Assembly: GCA_021740785.1 (NCBI GenBank)
Contig: JAIOZI010000028.1
Coordinates: 1 to 58,705 of the forward strand
Source of the DNA: Melioribacteraceae bacterium
GTDB lineage: Bacteria; Bacteroidota; Ignavibacteria; Ignavibacteriales; Melioribacteraceae
Reading direction: 5' to 3'
Length of the DNA stretch: 58,705 nt
Shown: one piece after another, positions 49,247-58,030 of the stretch
Numbering within the stretch: the stretch's first letter is position 1
Layout of the letters: the number at the start of each line of letters is the position of its first letter
Position numbers and translations under genes: made by a program
Notes under the pieces: model-generated
Databases searched by the model: none
What the model saw: the letters and a program-made list of their open reading frames with translations, nothing else
What the model was told of the DNA's origin: nothing

Positions 49247-51136
49247 ATGGGTCTTACAAATAAAATTAAAAAACGAATTTTAATTTTTTTCATTGTACCC
49301 ATACTAGCTTCAATTCAATTTTTCACTCATGATTTTATTCTTCAGGTAATTGCGGCAAGCGTGTTGGTTATTTATGTTGGGTTTATAATCTTCCTGCGTG
49401 ATTCCGTAAGAGTCGATGAACCTTACCCTCCTTCTTATGATGAACCTGATGAAGCGCCTGTCGATCCGGATGGTTTCGAATCACATAATAAAAGTGTACA
49501 TGAAACCGATGAAGGCGAAGGTTTTGAAATTGTATCAAGAACGAAAAAAATTGAAGTGATCACATCTGATAATTATACTACCGATACACATTCAAACAGA
49601 AAAGATTTATTTAAACCTCCGAATTTAAAAGAGAATTTTCAGAAAATTGCAAATGAAGAATTACCCGATGATGTGAGTCACGATGAACAATTCTCATTTG
49701 TACTCGGAAAGCTGCTTTCAATAATTAAAGAATCATTTCTTGCCCACACCGCAATTTTCTTCTGGTATAATGCTAAAAAGAGTCGCTTGACTCTTGAGCG
49801 ATATGTATCCAGTTCAAATGATATTACCGAGCAAAAGTTTGATATCGAAGATGATATACTAAGTAAAATTGTGCAGCGTGAAGAACCCGAACTGCTAACT
49901 GATATAACATCTAATGCAGAAAAAGATGTTATTAGGTATTACGGTGTTCCGCAGGGAATTAAAAGTTTTGTCGGAGTACCGTTATTTTATGGAAAGCAAA
50001 TGGCAGGACTTTTAGCGCTCGATTCCAAAGCCAGCGATGCTTTTGGAGTTGAATCGATTTATTCATTAGGAAGATTTGTAAGGGTGATTTCAATAATCAT
50101 TTCACTTTTTGAGGATAAGTTTGCTGAATCACAGTCCGAGCAAAGATTAAAAGCTTTACTCGGAGTTCTTACCATCGATAAACGTTTTGATAAGGAATCT
50201 GAACTCTATTCTTCATTAGAAAATGCCGTTACGCATCTGCTGCACTGGGATGCATTCACATTCATTTATTATAATCCGTCGGATCAAAAATTCAGATCAT
50301 CGAAAATTGTAAATAAAACGTCGCTCAAATATATCGGGGAACATCTCGAAATTGATTTAAGCGGTACACTTGTGGGTAAAGCAATCATGACAGGTATGCC
50401 GATTAAAATTGATGATACTTCGACAGGTGAATATCATAGATTTGTAAAGAACGAAGATGTAAGTTTCGACGGATCATTTTTAGCCATACCGCTCGTGTAT
50501 GATAACCAGAACTACGGCGTACTTTGTTTTGAAAGTTTGAAGAAGAATGTTTATTCGAATGAAGATGTTAAATTCATGAAAAGCGCGACGAGAATATTTG
50601 CATTCATTGTTTATTCATTTTCAACACAGAATATTTTAAAAGGACTGCTCTCTGTTGATATTGAAACAAAGATGCTGAACTATGATTCTTTTGTTGACCG
50701 ACTCGGAATTGAATTGATAAAATTAAAGGAACTAGATGCTCCCGGTGCTGTTGCATTGATTCAAATCGATGAATTTTTAGAAGAAGATTCGTTGTTTGAA
50801 GGAGATCCTTTTCCCAAGGTTTTAAAAGCGGTCGCAAACATGGTAGCTGAAGAAACAACCGAAATTAATTTTATCGGCAGATTGAGTGATAAAATATTCG
50901 GCGTATATTTCTTTAATACCACAACCAAAGATGTTTTCCTCTGGGCTGAGAAGTTGAGAATTAAAATTGCGAGAAAACCAATATCGGTTGTATCCAAACA
51001 AACCACATTTACCGTATCCATAGGTGTAGCAGCAACTACTAACAGAGTTGATGTTGATGAAATTCTGCACAACGCCGAACTGGCACTCAACAAAGCTATT
51101 GAAAAAGGTGGGAATACTGTCAAGAGCATTAATTGA
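49247..51136 (+). CDS. Membrane-anchored double-GAF protein with degenerate GGDEF domain
   Basis: This 629-residue protein has two N-terminal membrane segments (about residues 9-50), an acidic linker, two GAF-like sensor domains (about 145-300 and 305-465) and a C-terminal GGDEF-type fold. In that fold the active-site loop reads 'GRLSDKIFGVYF' in place of G-R-x-G-G-D-E-F, so diguanylate cyclase activity should be lost. The following 'TFTVSIGVAATTNRVDVDEI' and 'AELALNKAIEKGGN' are typical of the fold. A receptor or scaffold role is inferred. It precedes deoB by 9 nt. Confidence 0.78.
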   Translation: MGLTNKIKKRILIFFIVPILASIQFFTHDFILQVIAASVLVIYVGFIIFLRDSVRVDEPYPPSYDEPDEAPVDPDGFESHNKSVHETDEGEGFEIVSRTKKIEVITSDNYTTDTHSNRKDLFKPPNLKENFQKIANEELPDDVSHDEQFSFVLGKLLSIIKESFLAHTAIFFWYNAKKSRLTLERYVSSSNDITEQKFDIEDDILSKIVQREEPELLTDITSNAEKDVIRYYGVPQGIKSFVGVPLFYGKQMAGLLALDSKASDAFGVESIYSLGRFVRVISIIISLFEDKFAESQSEQRLKALLGVLTIDKRFDKESELYSSLENAVTHLLHWDAFTFIYYNPSDQKFRSSKIVNKTSLKYIGEHLEIDLSGTLVGKAIMTGMPIKIDDTSTGEYHRFVKNEDVSFDGSFLAIPLVYDNQNYGVLCFESLKKNVYSNEDVKFMKSATRIFAFIVYSFSTQNILKGLLSVDIETKMLNYDSFVDRLGIELIKLKELDAPGAVALIQIDEFLEEDSLFEGDPFPKVLKAVANMVAEETTEINFIGRLSDKIFGVYFFNTTTKDVFLWAEKLRIKIARKPISVVSKQTTFTVSIGVAATTNRVDVDEILHNAELALNKAIEKGGNTVKSIN

Positions 51137-51145
51137 GGAATCATT

Positions 51146-52309
51146 TTGAATAATTTTATTGTTATTGTTTTAGACGGTGTTGGTGTCGGAGAACTACCGG
51201 ATGCTAATAAATTCGGAGATTCCGGCAGCAATACCTTGGGAAATATGGCTGAGAAGTTAAACGGATTGAACCTGCCGAATTTACAAAAATTTGGGCTTGG
51301 GAATATTATTCCGATTAAAGGAGTTGAGCCGGCTTCAGATCCGCAGGCTTCATTTGGGAAAATGACTGAAGTATCAACGGGTAAAGATTCAACAACAGGT
51401 CATTGGGAACTAGGCGGATTAAAAATAGATTTTGACTTTCCATATTATCCAAACGGTTTTCCTGAAGATGTGATGAACATGTTTCTACAAAAGAATAATT
51501 TAGAAGGATACCTGGCAAACAAACCGGCTTCCGGTACCGAAATCATTGAGGAATTGGGCGATGAACATGTGCAAACCGGTTACCCTATTGTTTATACTTC
51601 GGCTGATTCCGTTTTTCAAATTGCAGCTCACGAAGAGATTATTCCTCTTGATCGATTATATAAAATTTGTGAAGTAACACGTAACGAAATTCTTATCAAT
51701 GAACATGCAGTTGGCAGGGTGATTGCCAGACCCTTTATCGGAACGCACGGAAATTATTCACGCACAACAAACCGTAAAGATTTTTCAATCGATCCTCCCC
51801 AAAAAACAATAATTGAAATCCTTTCCGGTAACGGTATTAATACAATTGCAATAGGTAAGATAAATGATTTGTTTAATTACCGTGGTATTAATAACCAATT
51901 AAAAACAAAAACAAATTCGGAAGGAATCAAAAAAATAATTGAGAGTATTGAGTCTAACAATCACTCATACATAATGGCTAACCTCGTTGATTTTGATGTT
52001 TATTACGGGCATCGAAATGATCCTGTTGGTTTTCATAAAGCATTGCAGGAGTTTGATAATAAACTGCCTGAAATAATTGAGTCGATGGATAAAAGCGATG
52101 CACTGATCCTAACAGCAGATCACGGGAACGATCCAACAACACCAAGCACGGATCATAGTAGAGAATACGTTCCGCTTTTGTACTATTCAAAGAATCGATC
52201 CGGAAAAAATTTAGGAACACGGAAAACCTTTTCGGATGTTGCACAGACTGCAGCTCATTTCTTCAAAGTAAATAATGCTTTGGAAGGAGAGAGTTTTTTA
52301 AATGCATGA
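51146..52309 (+). CDS. deoB: Phosphopentomutase
   Basis: This 387-residue alkaline-phosphatase-superfamily enzyme interconverts (deoxy)ribose 1-phosphate and 5-phosphate in nucleoside salvage. It has 'VLDGVGVGELPDANKFGD' with metal Asp residues, 'GKDSTTGHWELGG' with the phosphorylated Thr, and 'LTADHGNDPTTPSTDHSREY' with further metal ligands. The start codon is TTG, just after TTGAGGAATC. Its last 8 bases overlap the next gene. Its product, deoxyribose 5-phosphate, is the substrate of DeoC, which is not in the window. Confidence 0.96.
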   Translation: MNNFIVIVLDGVGVGELPDANKFGDSGSNTLGNMAEKLNGLNLPNLQKFGLGNIIPIKGVEPASDPQASFGKMTEVSTGKDSTTGHWELGGLKIDFDFPYYPNGFPEDVMNMFLQKNNLEGYLANKPASGTEIIEELGDEHVQTGYPIVYTSADSVFQIAAHEEIIPLDRLYKICEVTRNEILINEHAVGRVIARPFIGTHGNYSRTTNRKDFSIDPPQKTIIEILSGNGINTIAIGKINDLFNYRGINNQLKTKTNSEGIKKIIESIESNNHSYIMANLVDFDVYYGHRNDPVGFHKALQEFDNKLPEIIESMDKSDALILTADHGNDPTTPSTDHSREYVPLLYYSKNRSGKNLGTRKTFSDVAQTAAHFFKVNNALEGESFLNA

Positions 52310-52571
52310 AGATGTAAAAACAAAAGTATTTGAGTTCGATACTGAAATAAATTATAACGATAAGCTAGAAATCCCAGCTGCTGTGATCGATAAATTAAAA
52401 ACTACGGGATACCGAAAACTATCAATTGAAATCTACGCTAACGCTGAAGAAGCAGTGAAGAATTCCGGTCTTGATATTGACATGTTCAAGAAAATTAGGA
52501 CAGTACAGGATTTGCCTGATTACGTTGTGCTGGAATTCCTGCGTTCAAAGGGTTCTAATAAAAATCTGTAA
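52302..52571 (+). CDS. Small VapB/AbrB-like protein, candidate antitoxin
   Basis: This 89-residue protein overlaps deoB by 8 bp and ends 1 nt before the PIN-domain gene. Its N-terminus, 'FEFDTEINYNDKLEIPAAVI', has the beta-strand pattern of AbrB/MazE/VapB DNA-binding domains. The C-terminal half is charged and helical, as expected for a toxin-binding tail. Size, order and tight spacing before a PIN protein support an antitoxin, but sequence similarity is weak and the call is an inference. Confidence 0.55.
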   Translation: MHEDVKTKVFEFDTEINYNDKLEIPAAVIDKLKTTGYRKLSIEIYANAEEAVKNSGLDIDMFKKIRTVQDLPDYVVLEFLRSKGSNKNL

Positions 52572-52572
52572 A

Positions 52573-52956
52573 ATGCAAAACACACAAAAGTATCTCATAG
52601 AAACTGACGTTATCCTTGACCATCTTTCACATGAGGGCAAGAATCTTTCTTACTTAGAAATAATGATGACAAAAGGAATATGCTTTACTACTGTAATTAA
52701 TGCATCAGAACTGCTTTATAATTTGGAAACGGAAGAACAGAGAAATAATGCAATGAAAGCGCTTACAGCATTAAAAGTAATAGGGATGCACTCCCGGTAT
52801 TCTCTGAACATTTCAAAATTTTCAGGTAAAGTAAAAACATTACGAGATGCTCTAGTTTGTGCGATTGCAAGTGAAAATAAATTGCCCATTATTTCATTAG
52901 AAAACAGTAAATTTGCGGGAACAGAAATAGTAACAATTCATCCAAAAGAATTGTGA
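52573..52956 (+). CDS. PIN-domain protein, VapC-like
   Basis: This 127-residue protein fits a PIN-fold ribonuclease: acidic residues in 'LIETDVILDHL' (Asp near 11), 'INASELLYNLE' (Glu) and 'TLRDALVCAIA' (Asp), with a final 'ISLENSKFAG' strand. The ATG at 52573 is used because it directly follows the preceding stop and gives the standard PIN length. It would act as the toxin of a VapBC pair with the upstream small protein, or as an RNase linked to the neighbouring operon. It lies 7 nt before the first EutN gene. Confidence 0.75.
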   Translation: MQNTQKYLIETDVILDHLSHEGKNLSYLEIMMTKGICFTTVINASELLYNLETEEQRNNAMKALTALKVIGMHSRYSLNISKFSGKVKTLRDALVCAIASENKLPIISLENSKFAGTEIVTIHPKEL

Positions 52957-52963
52957 GGTATAA

Positions 52964-53263
52964 TTGGTTTTAGGTAAAGTTATCGGCACAGTGTGGTCGA
53001 CTCGTAAAGATGAAAATCTTGTCGGCGCTAAGTTTTTAATCGTAAGGGAACTGAACCTTGATTACACACCGAGGAAAAAGTTTGTTGTAGCTGTTGATTC
53101 TGTCGGAGCCGGGGTCGGCGAAATAGTACTCGTAGCACAGGGAAGCTCGGCACGACAAACAACCTTCACTCATAATAAGCCGGTTGATGCGGTTATTATG
53201 GCGATAGTTGATAAACTGGATATTTCCGTAAAAGAGAAACTTGAAGAGATGATTGAAAACTGA
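52964..53263 (+). CDS. EutN/CcmL family microcompartment vertex protein, copy 1
   Basis: This 99-residue protein is a bacterial-microcompartment pentamer candidate: 'LGKVIGTVWSTRKDENLVGA' at the N-terminus, the 'VAVDSVGAGVGEIVLVAQGS' core and 'VDAVIMAIVDKLDI' at the end. Such pentamers cap the vertices of icosahedral shells. The start is TTG after GAGG. No hexameric shell protein is in the window. Its stop overlaps the second copy by one base. Confidence 0.9.
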   Translation: MVLGKVIGTVWSTRKDENLVGAKFLIVRELNLDYTPRKKFVVAVDSVGAGVGEIVLVAQGSSARQTTFTHNKPVDAVIMAIVDKLDISVKEKLEEMIEN

Positions 53264-53538
53264 TGGAACTCGGAAAAGTAATCGGTAATATTTGGGCTAC
53301 AAGAAAATATGAAACCATTAAGGGTTATAAAATGCTGTGGGTTCAACCCTTAAAGTCAGATAAGTCAATAAAAGGTGATCCGATTGTAGCTGTTGATACA
53401 ATAGGTGCGGGTCCGGGTGAAATTATATTTTATGTTACAGCAAGTGAAGCCGTTATTCCGATGGATGTTAAAATGGCGCCGGTTGATGCATCAATAGTAG
53501 GGATAGTTGATTCAATCAATATTGAAATTAACAAGTAG
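53263..53538 (+). CDS. EutN/CcmL family microcompartment vertex protein, copy 2
   Basis: This 91-residue paralogue starts inside the stop of copy 1 (TGATG). It has '[20 protein letters not shown]', '[20 protein letters not shown]' and '[15 protein letters not shown]'. The two copies are clearly diverged from each other, so they may form distinct pentamers. rpoD follows after 11 nt. Confidence 0.9.
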   Translation: MELGKVIGNIWATRKYETIKGYKMLWVQPLKSDKSIKGDPIVAVDTIGAGPGEIIFYVTASEAVIPMDVKMAPVDASIVGIVDSINIEINK

Positions 53539-53549
53539 GAGGAGCAAAA

Positions 53550-54404
53550 TTGAAGATTACTAAACAGTTTACTAATCGTGAGAGTCAATCACTTGATAAA
53601 TACCTCCAGGAAATTGGAAAGGTTGATCTCTTAACTCCGGATGAAGAAATCGATCTCGCGATTAAGATCAAAAAGGGCGATCAGCTTGCACTTGAAAAAC
53701 TTGTAAAGGCTAACCTTAGATTTGTTGTTAGTGTTGCAAAACAATATCAGAATCAAGGACTGTCTCTCGGAGATTTGATAAATGAAGGCAACCTCGGATT
53801 GATAAAAGCTGCAAAAAGATTTGATGAAACCCGCGGATTTAAATTTATTTCTTACGCTGTTTGGTGGATCAGGCAATCTATACTTCAAGCATTGGCAGAG
53901 CAGTCTAGAATTGTTCGGCTTCCCCTCAATAGAGTAGGAGCGCTTAATAAAATTGGGAAAGCTTACAGTAACCTTGAGCAGGAATTTGAAAGAGAACCAA
54001 GCGCATCCGAACTAGCTACCGAATTGGAAATGGATATCAACGAAGTAGCAGATACATTAAAAATATCGGGTCGTCATGTATCGATGGATGCCCCTTTTTC
54101 ACAGGGCGAAGATAACCGTCTATTGGACGTTCTCTCAAATGATCAGCAGCCGACTCCCGATTATACATTGATGTCGGATTCATTAAAAAATGAAATCGAA
54201 AGAGCCCTATCTACTTTAACGGAAAGAGAAGCTGAAGTTATAAAATTATATTTCGGATTGAATAAAGAACACTCACTTACACTTGAAGAAATTGGTGAAA
54301 AATTTAATCTTACCAGGGAAAGGGTAAGACAAATTAAGGAAAAAGCAATTCGCAGATTAAGACATGCATCCAGAAGTAAAAACCTGCGCGCTTACTTAGG
54401 TTAA
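53550..54404 (+). CDS. rpoD: Primary sigma factor RpoD (short Bacteroidota-type)
   Basis: This 284-residue sigma factor lacks region 1.1 and the long non-conserved insert. It begins '[20 protein letters not shown]' and has region 2 '[20 protein letters not shown]' with '[13 protein letters not shown]', region 3 and the region 4 helix-turn-helix '[20 protein letters not shown]'. This form in Bacteroidota recognises TTTG/TAnnTTTG promoters, in line with two boxes found in this window. The start is TTG, 5 nt after AGGAGGAGC. It is packed behind the vertex-protein genes. Confidence 0.95.
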   Translation: MKITKQFTNRESQSLDKYLQEIGKVDLLTPDEEIDLAIKIKKGDQLALEKLVKANLRFVVSVAKQYQNQGLSLGDLINEGNLGLIKAAKRFDETRGFKFISYAVWWIRQSILQALAEQSRIVRLPLNRVGALNKIGKAYSNLEQEFEREPSASELATELEMDINEVADTLKISGRHVSMDAPFSQGEDNRLLDVLSNDQQPTPDYTLMSDSLKNEIERALSTLTEREAEVIKLYFGLNKEHSLTLEEIGEKFNLTRERVRQIKEKAIRRLRHASRSKNLRAYLG

Positions 54405-54419
54405 CATACATCTAACGTG

Positions 54420-55109
54420 ATGTTTAAACTATATAATAAAATTCTAATTGGAGTGGCTGCTGTAATTATCAGCAGTTGTTCCTCCTCGTCTTATAATACC
54501 AGATACAACAAACCCCCGGAAAAAGAAGATGAGCCGTCTTCATCCGTTCGATTTACATCCGATGAAAATGAAGATAAGCATCCACGAGATATTTCCGATG
54601 AAAAGAAAGTATTTTCAGATCCGGGGTATTCGGAATTTGACGATGAACCTGTTGAAGAATACAAAGTGGATGTCGATAGGTTCGTTGAAAAATTTGACAA
54701 GCTTGCTTCACTTGAATCTGCTCTAACGACCCGTGAGAAAATGCTTTTTGAAATCATCAAGTATTTGGATACACCTTACCAATACGGCGGCGAAACAGTT
54801 AATGGAATCGATTGTTCCGCATTCACAAGAGCGGTATTCGATAGTGCAATTGGCGAACCTTTGCCGCGTACGGCTTCGGAGCAGTTTGAAAAGGGTAGTA
54901 GAATCAGCAGCAAAGAAAGTCTTGAGTTCGGGGATTTGATTTTTTTTAATACGACTAGTAGATCTTATCCGGGGCATGTCGGAATTTATATCGGTGACAA
55001 TCTCTTTGCACATGCCAGCAGAAGCAAAGGGGTAATAATTTCATCGATGAAAAGCGAATATTATAACAAGCGTTTTATCGGCGCTAACAGGGTAAAAGAA
55101 ATTCAATAA
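54420..55109 (+). CDS. NlpC/P60 family cell-wall hydrolase lipoprotein
   Basis: This 229-residue protein has a lipoprotein signal ending 'VIISSC' (Cys20), an acidic, Ser/Pro-rich linker and a C-terminal NlpC/P60 domain. Catalytic Cys132 lies in 'YGGETVNGIDCSAFTRAVF', His186 in 'YPGHVGIYIG', and a third polar residue in 'LFAHASRSKG'. It probably cleaves peptide stems of peptidoglycan in the periplasm. The ATG at 54420 is preferred to the adjacent in-frame GTG. Confidence 0.88.
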   Translation: MFKLYNKILIGVAAVIISSCSSSSYNTRYNKPPEKEDEPSSSVRFTSDENEDKHPRDISDEKKVFSDPGYSEFDDEPVEEYKVDVDRFVEKFDKLASLESALTTREKMLFEIIKYLDTPYQYGGETVNGIDCSAFTRAVFDSAIGEPLPRTASEQFEKGSRISSKESLEFGDLIFFNTTSRSYPGHVGIYIGDNLFAHASRSKGVIISSMKSEYYNKRFIGANRVKEIQ

Positions 55110-55214
55110 AAATATTTTTATAGATAGAATCCAACTTCATTTTATAATTTGATAAAAAGGTCATATTAAAGTAATTTGATGTGTTCAAATTTCTCATCAA
55201 AAGGAGATTAAAAA

Positions 55215-56606
55215 ATGGAATTTAGAATTGAAACCGATACTATGGGAGAAACACAAGTCCCATCAAATGTGTATTACGGCGCACAGACAGCAAGATCATT
55301 AATGAATTTTAAAATCGGCGGCGAAAGATTTCCGCGTGAATTAATTCGTGCATTAGGTGTTTTGAAGAAAGCAGCAGCCCTTACCAATATGGAATTGGGA
55401 ATGATGCCGAAAGAAAAAGGCGACTTAATTATTCAAGCAGCCGATGAAGTAATCGAAGGAAAACTAGATGAACACTTCCCGTTAGTAGTTTGGCAGACCG
55501 GCAGCGGTACTCAAACAAATATGAATTCAAACGAAGTAATTGCTAACAGGGCGATTGAAATTGCCGGCGGTGAACTCGGAAGCAAAAAACCTGTGCATCC
55601 GAATGATGATGTTAACAAAGCCCAATCTTCAAATGATACTTTCCCAACAGCAATGCACATCGCAGCGGTTGAAGAAATTTATAGAAGACTGATCCCAATG
55701 GTAACTAAACTCCGCGATGCTCTTGATGTGAAAGCGAAAGAATTTAAGGATGTTATTAAAATCGGTCGTACTCATTTAATGGATGCAGTGCCGTTAACAT
55801 TAGGTCAGGAATTCTCCGGTTATGTACAGCAGTTAACCTACGGATTAGATAGAATTAACGGATGCCTACCGAGATTATCGGAATTGGCGCTCGGCGGAAC
55901 TGCAGTTGGCACAGGATTAAACACTCATAAAGATTTCGCGGAATTATCAGCTAAGAAAATTAGTGAAATAACCGGACAACAATTCACATCCGCGCCCAAT
56001 AAATTTGAAGCCCTTGCAGCGCATGATGCCGTAGTTGAGGCAAGCGGAGTTATGAAAACATTAGCCGCATCATTACATAAAATTGCAAATGATATTCGCT
56101 GGCTCGGCTCGGGTCCAAGATGCGGGATAGGTGAAATTAGTCTGCCTGCAAACGAACCCGGAAGTTCAATAATGCCGGGCAAAGTAAACCCGACTCAGCC
56201 TGAAGCGATGACAATGGTCTGCGCTCAAGTTATGGGGAATGATACTGCGATAAACTTTGCAGGTGCAAGCGGAAATTTTGAACTGAATGTTTATAAGCCG
56301 GTGATGATATTTAACCTGCTTCAATCAATTAGATTAATTGCTGATTCATGCGAAAGTTTCACGGATAATTGTGTCGTTGGAATCACAGCTAATGATGAAA
56401 ACATCAAAAAGCATCTTCAAAATTCATTGATGCTTGTTACAGCATTAAATCCTCATATAGGTTATGATAATGCTGCAAAAGTTGCAAAGAAAGCATTCAC
56501 TGATAACAGTACATTGAAAGAAGCTGCTGTTGAACTTGGGTTATTGACTGCAGAAGAGTTTGATGAAAAAGTAAAACCGGAAAATATGATTGGACCGAAA
56601 AGCTGA
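55215..56606 (+). CDS. fumC: Fumarate hydratase class II
   Basis: This 463-residue iron-independent fumarase converts fumarate to malate in the TCA cycle. It has '[20 protein letters not shown]', '[20 protein letters not shown]' and the superfamily loop '[20 protein letters not shown]' near residue 316. AAAAGGAGAT precedes the ATG. The 105-bp upstream gap contains TATAAT but no convincing -35 partner. Confidence 0.96.
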   Translation: MEFRIETDTMGETQVPSNVYYGAQTARSLMNFKIGGERFPRELIRALGVLKKAAALTNMELGMMPKEKGDLIIQAADEVIEGKLDEHFPLVVWQTGSGTQTNMNSNEVIANRAIEIAGGELGSKKPVHPNDDVNKAQSSNDTFPTAMHIAAVEEIYRRLIPMVTKLRDALDVKAKEFKDVIKIGRTHLMDAVPLTLGQEFSGYVQQLTYGLDRINGCLPRLSELALGGTAVGTGLNTHKDFAELSAKKISEITGQQFTSAPNKFEALAAHDAVVEASGVMKTLAASLHKIANDIRWLGSGPRCGIGEISLPANEPGSSIMPGKVNPTQPEAMTMVCAQVMGNDTAINFAGASGNFELNVYKPVMIFNLLQSIRLIADSCESFTDNCVVGITANDENIKKHLQNSLMLVTALNPHIGYDNAAKVAKKAFTDNSTLKEAAVELGLLTAEEFDEKVKPENMIGPKS

Positions 56607-56672
56607 TCGTCAGACTCAATGTTCTTAAGAGATCGACTAAATAATTGATCAAATAAGATAAACGGAAAATCT

Positions 56673-57623
56673 ATGCAGATCAAAATTATTGAGCCTTTTT
56701 CTAAAGCGTGGAAACGGACGAAGAAGGCTCTCTTTCATCAATTCGATATTCGCAAATGGTTTATTCTCGGTTTCACTGCATTTTTGGCAGGTTTAACCGA
56801 ATGTTCAGGTGTAGGGGGAGACAAACCTGATTTCAATTACAATTTCTCTTTTGATGAATTTTTCAACTTGCCGAAAGCTGCTTCCGAATGGCTGGCTGAA
56901 CATCCCCTGCTGTTTGTATTAATTATTACCGGTATCATTTTCCTATTCATTCTTGTAGTTTTATTTACGTGGTTAAGCTCGCGCGGTAAGTTTATGTTTC
57001 TTGATAACGTAGTTTTAGACCGTGCAGAAATCTCGAAACCCTGGTATGAATTTTCTTCACAGGGTAATTCTCTTTTTCTCTGGCATCTTGTTTACAACAT
57101 TGTTGTTTTTGCTGTGTTTATTTTCTTCTTTATTTTTTCGTTCATGATTGCTTACAACATACATGTAGATCCCGAACCCCTTCCATACTTAATATTGATA
57201 ATTTTATTTGGAATACTGGTATTCATTTCATTGGCGCTGATAACGGTTTTTATTGAGATGCTGCTTGTAGATTTTGTCGTACCGGTTATGTACAAAAATA
57301 AGATAAACGTTTTGGAAGCCTGGGGAATATTCTTAAGGTTATTCGGCGCTCATTTCTGGAATTTTATCCTGTACGGATTATTTATTTTTGCCGTTATGAT
57401 TTTAGTTGTCATGGGCATTATAGCTTTCGGTTTTATGACTTGCTGCATCGGATTCTTATTGTTAATCATTCCGGTAATAGGTGATGTTATTCTGCTTCCG
57501 CTTACTTATACTTTACGTGCGTTCAGCGTTGAGTTTCTGGAACAATTCGGTGATGAATTCAAAATATTTCCTGATATAAATAATTCCAATGATGAGACAG
57601 TTTTAGATGATACTAGCGGGTAG
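56673..57623 (+). CDS. Multi-pass membrane protein of unknown function
   Basis: This 316-residue protein has a polar N-terminal stretch with 'AWKRTKKALFHQFDIRKWF' and about six hydrophobic segments, including two long ones near residues 90-110 and 150-180. I do not recognise a catalytic motif. Conserved-looking parts are 'RGKFMFLDNVVLDRAEI' and 'LLVDFVVPVMYKNKINVLEA', the latter resembling membrane proteins of unknown function found in many bacteria and archaea. It is followed 8 nt later by the DUF2752 gene, so they are probably co-expressed. Confidence 0.65.
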   Translation: MQIKIIEPFSKAWKRTKKALFHQFDIRKWFILGFTAFLAGLTECSGVGGDKPDFNYNFSFDEFFNLPKAASEWLAEHPLLFVLIITGIIFLFILVVLFTWLSSRGKFMFLDNVVLDRAEISKPWYEFSSQGNSLFLWHLVYNIVVFAVFIFFFIFSFMIAYNIHVDPEPLPYLILIILFGILVFISLALITVFIEMLLVDFVVPVMYKNKINVLEAWGIFLRLFGAHFWNFILYGLFIFAVMILVVMGIIAFGFMTCCIGFLLLIIPVIGDVILLPLTYTLRAFSVEFLEQFGDEFKIFPDINNSNDETVLDDTSG

Positions 57624-57631
57624 AATTTGAA

Positions 57632-58030
57632 ATGCGAATTGAAGTAAAAAATTATCTGCCGGATCGAATTAAAAGAAATCGATTGTTTTTTCTTTCACTT
57701 TTTGTATCAATTAGTTTGTATTCGATTTTTATTAATCCGATGGAATTCAGCCCGGTTTCATGTCAGTACAAATCACTCACAAATCACGAATGTTTATCCT
57801 GCGGTATAAGCAGATCTTTTCATTCGGCGGCAAATTTTAATTTCCAGGATGCTTTCACTTATAATCCGTTCGGGTTAATTCTGTTTGTACTTATGATTTT
57901 CCTCTCCACTAAATATTCCATTGAATTATTATTGAAAAAAGAGATACGGTTAAATTTATCGCCGGTTATAGTTAAAGCGGGATTGCTAGCAGCATGTTTA
58001 GTACTTCTGGTTTATTGGATTAATAAATGA
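57632..58030 (+). CDS. DUF2752 family membrane protein
   Basis: This 132-residue protein has three hydrophobic segments and the DUF2752 signature: 'CQYKSLTNHECLSCGISRSF' followed by 'FTYNPFGLILFVLM'. The CxxCG-x-x-R core is intact. Function of the family is unknown. It ends the gene-bearing part of the window. Confidence 0.8.
   Translation: MRIEVKNYLPDRIKRNRLFFLSLFVSISLYSIFINPMEFSPVSCQYKSLTNHECLSCGISRSFHSAANFNFQDAFTYNPFGLILFVLMIFLSTKYSIELLLKKEIRLNLSPVIVKAGLLAACLVLLVYWINK

Noticed and set aside
55110-55214. Sigma-70 promoter before fumC based on TATAAT
   Set aside because: No acceptable -35 element lies 16-18 nt upstream, and the sequence does not fit TAnnTTTG with the right spacing.
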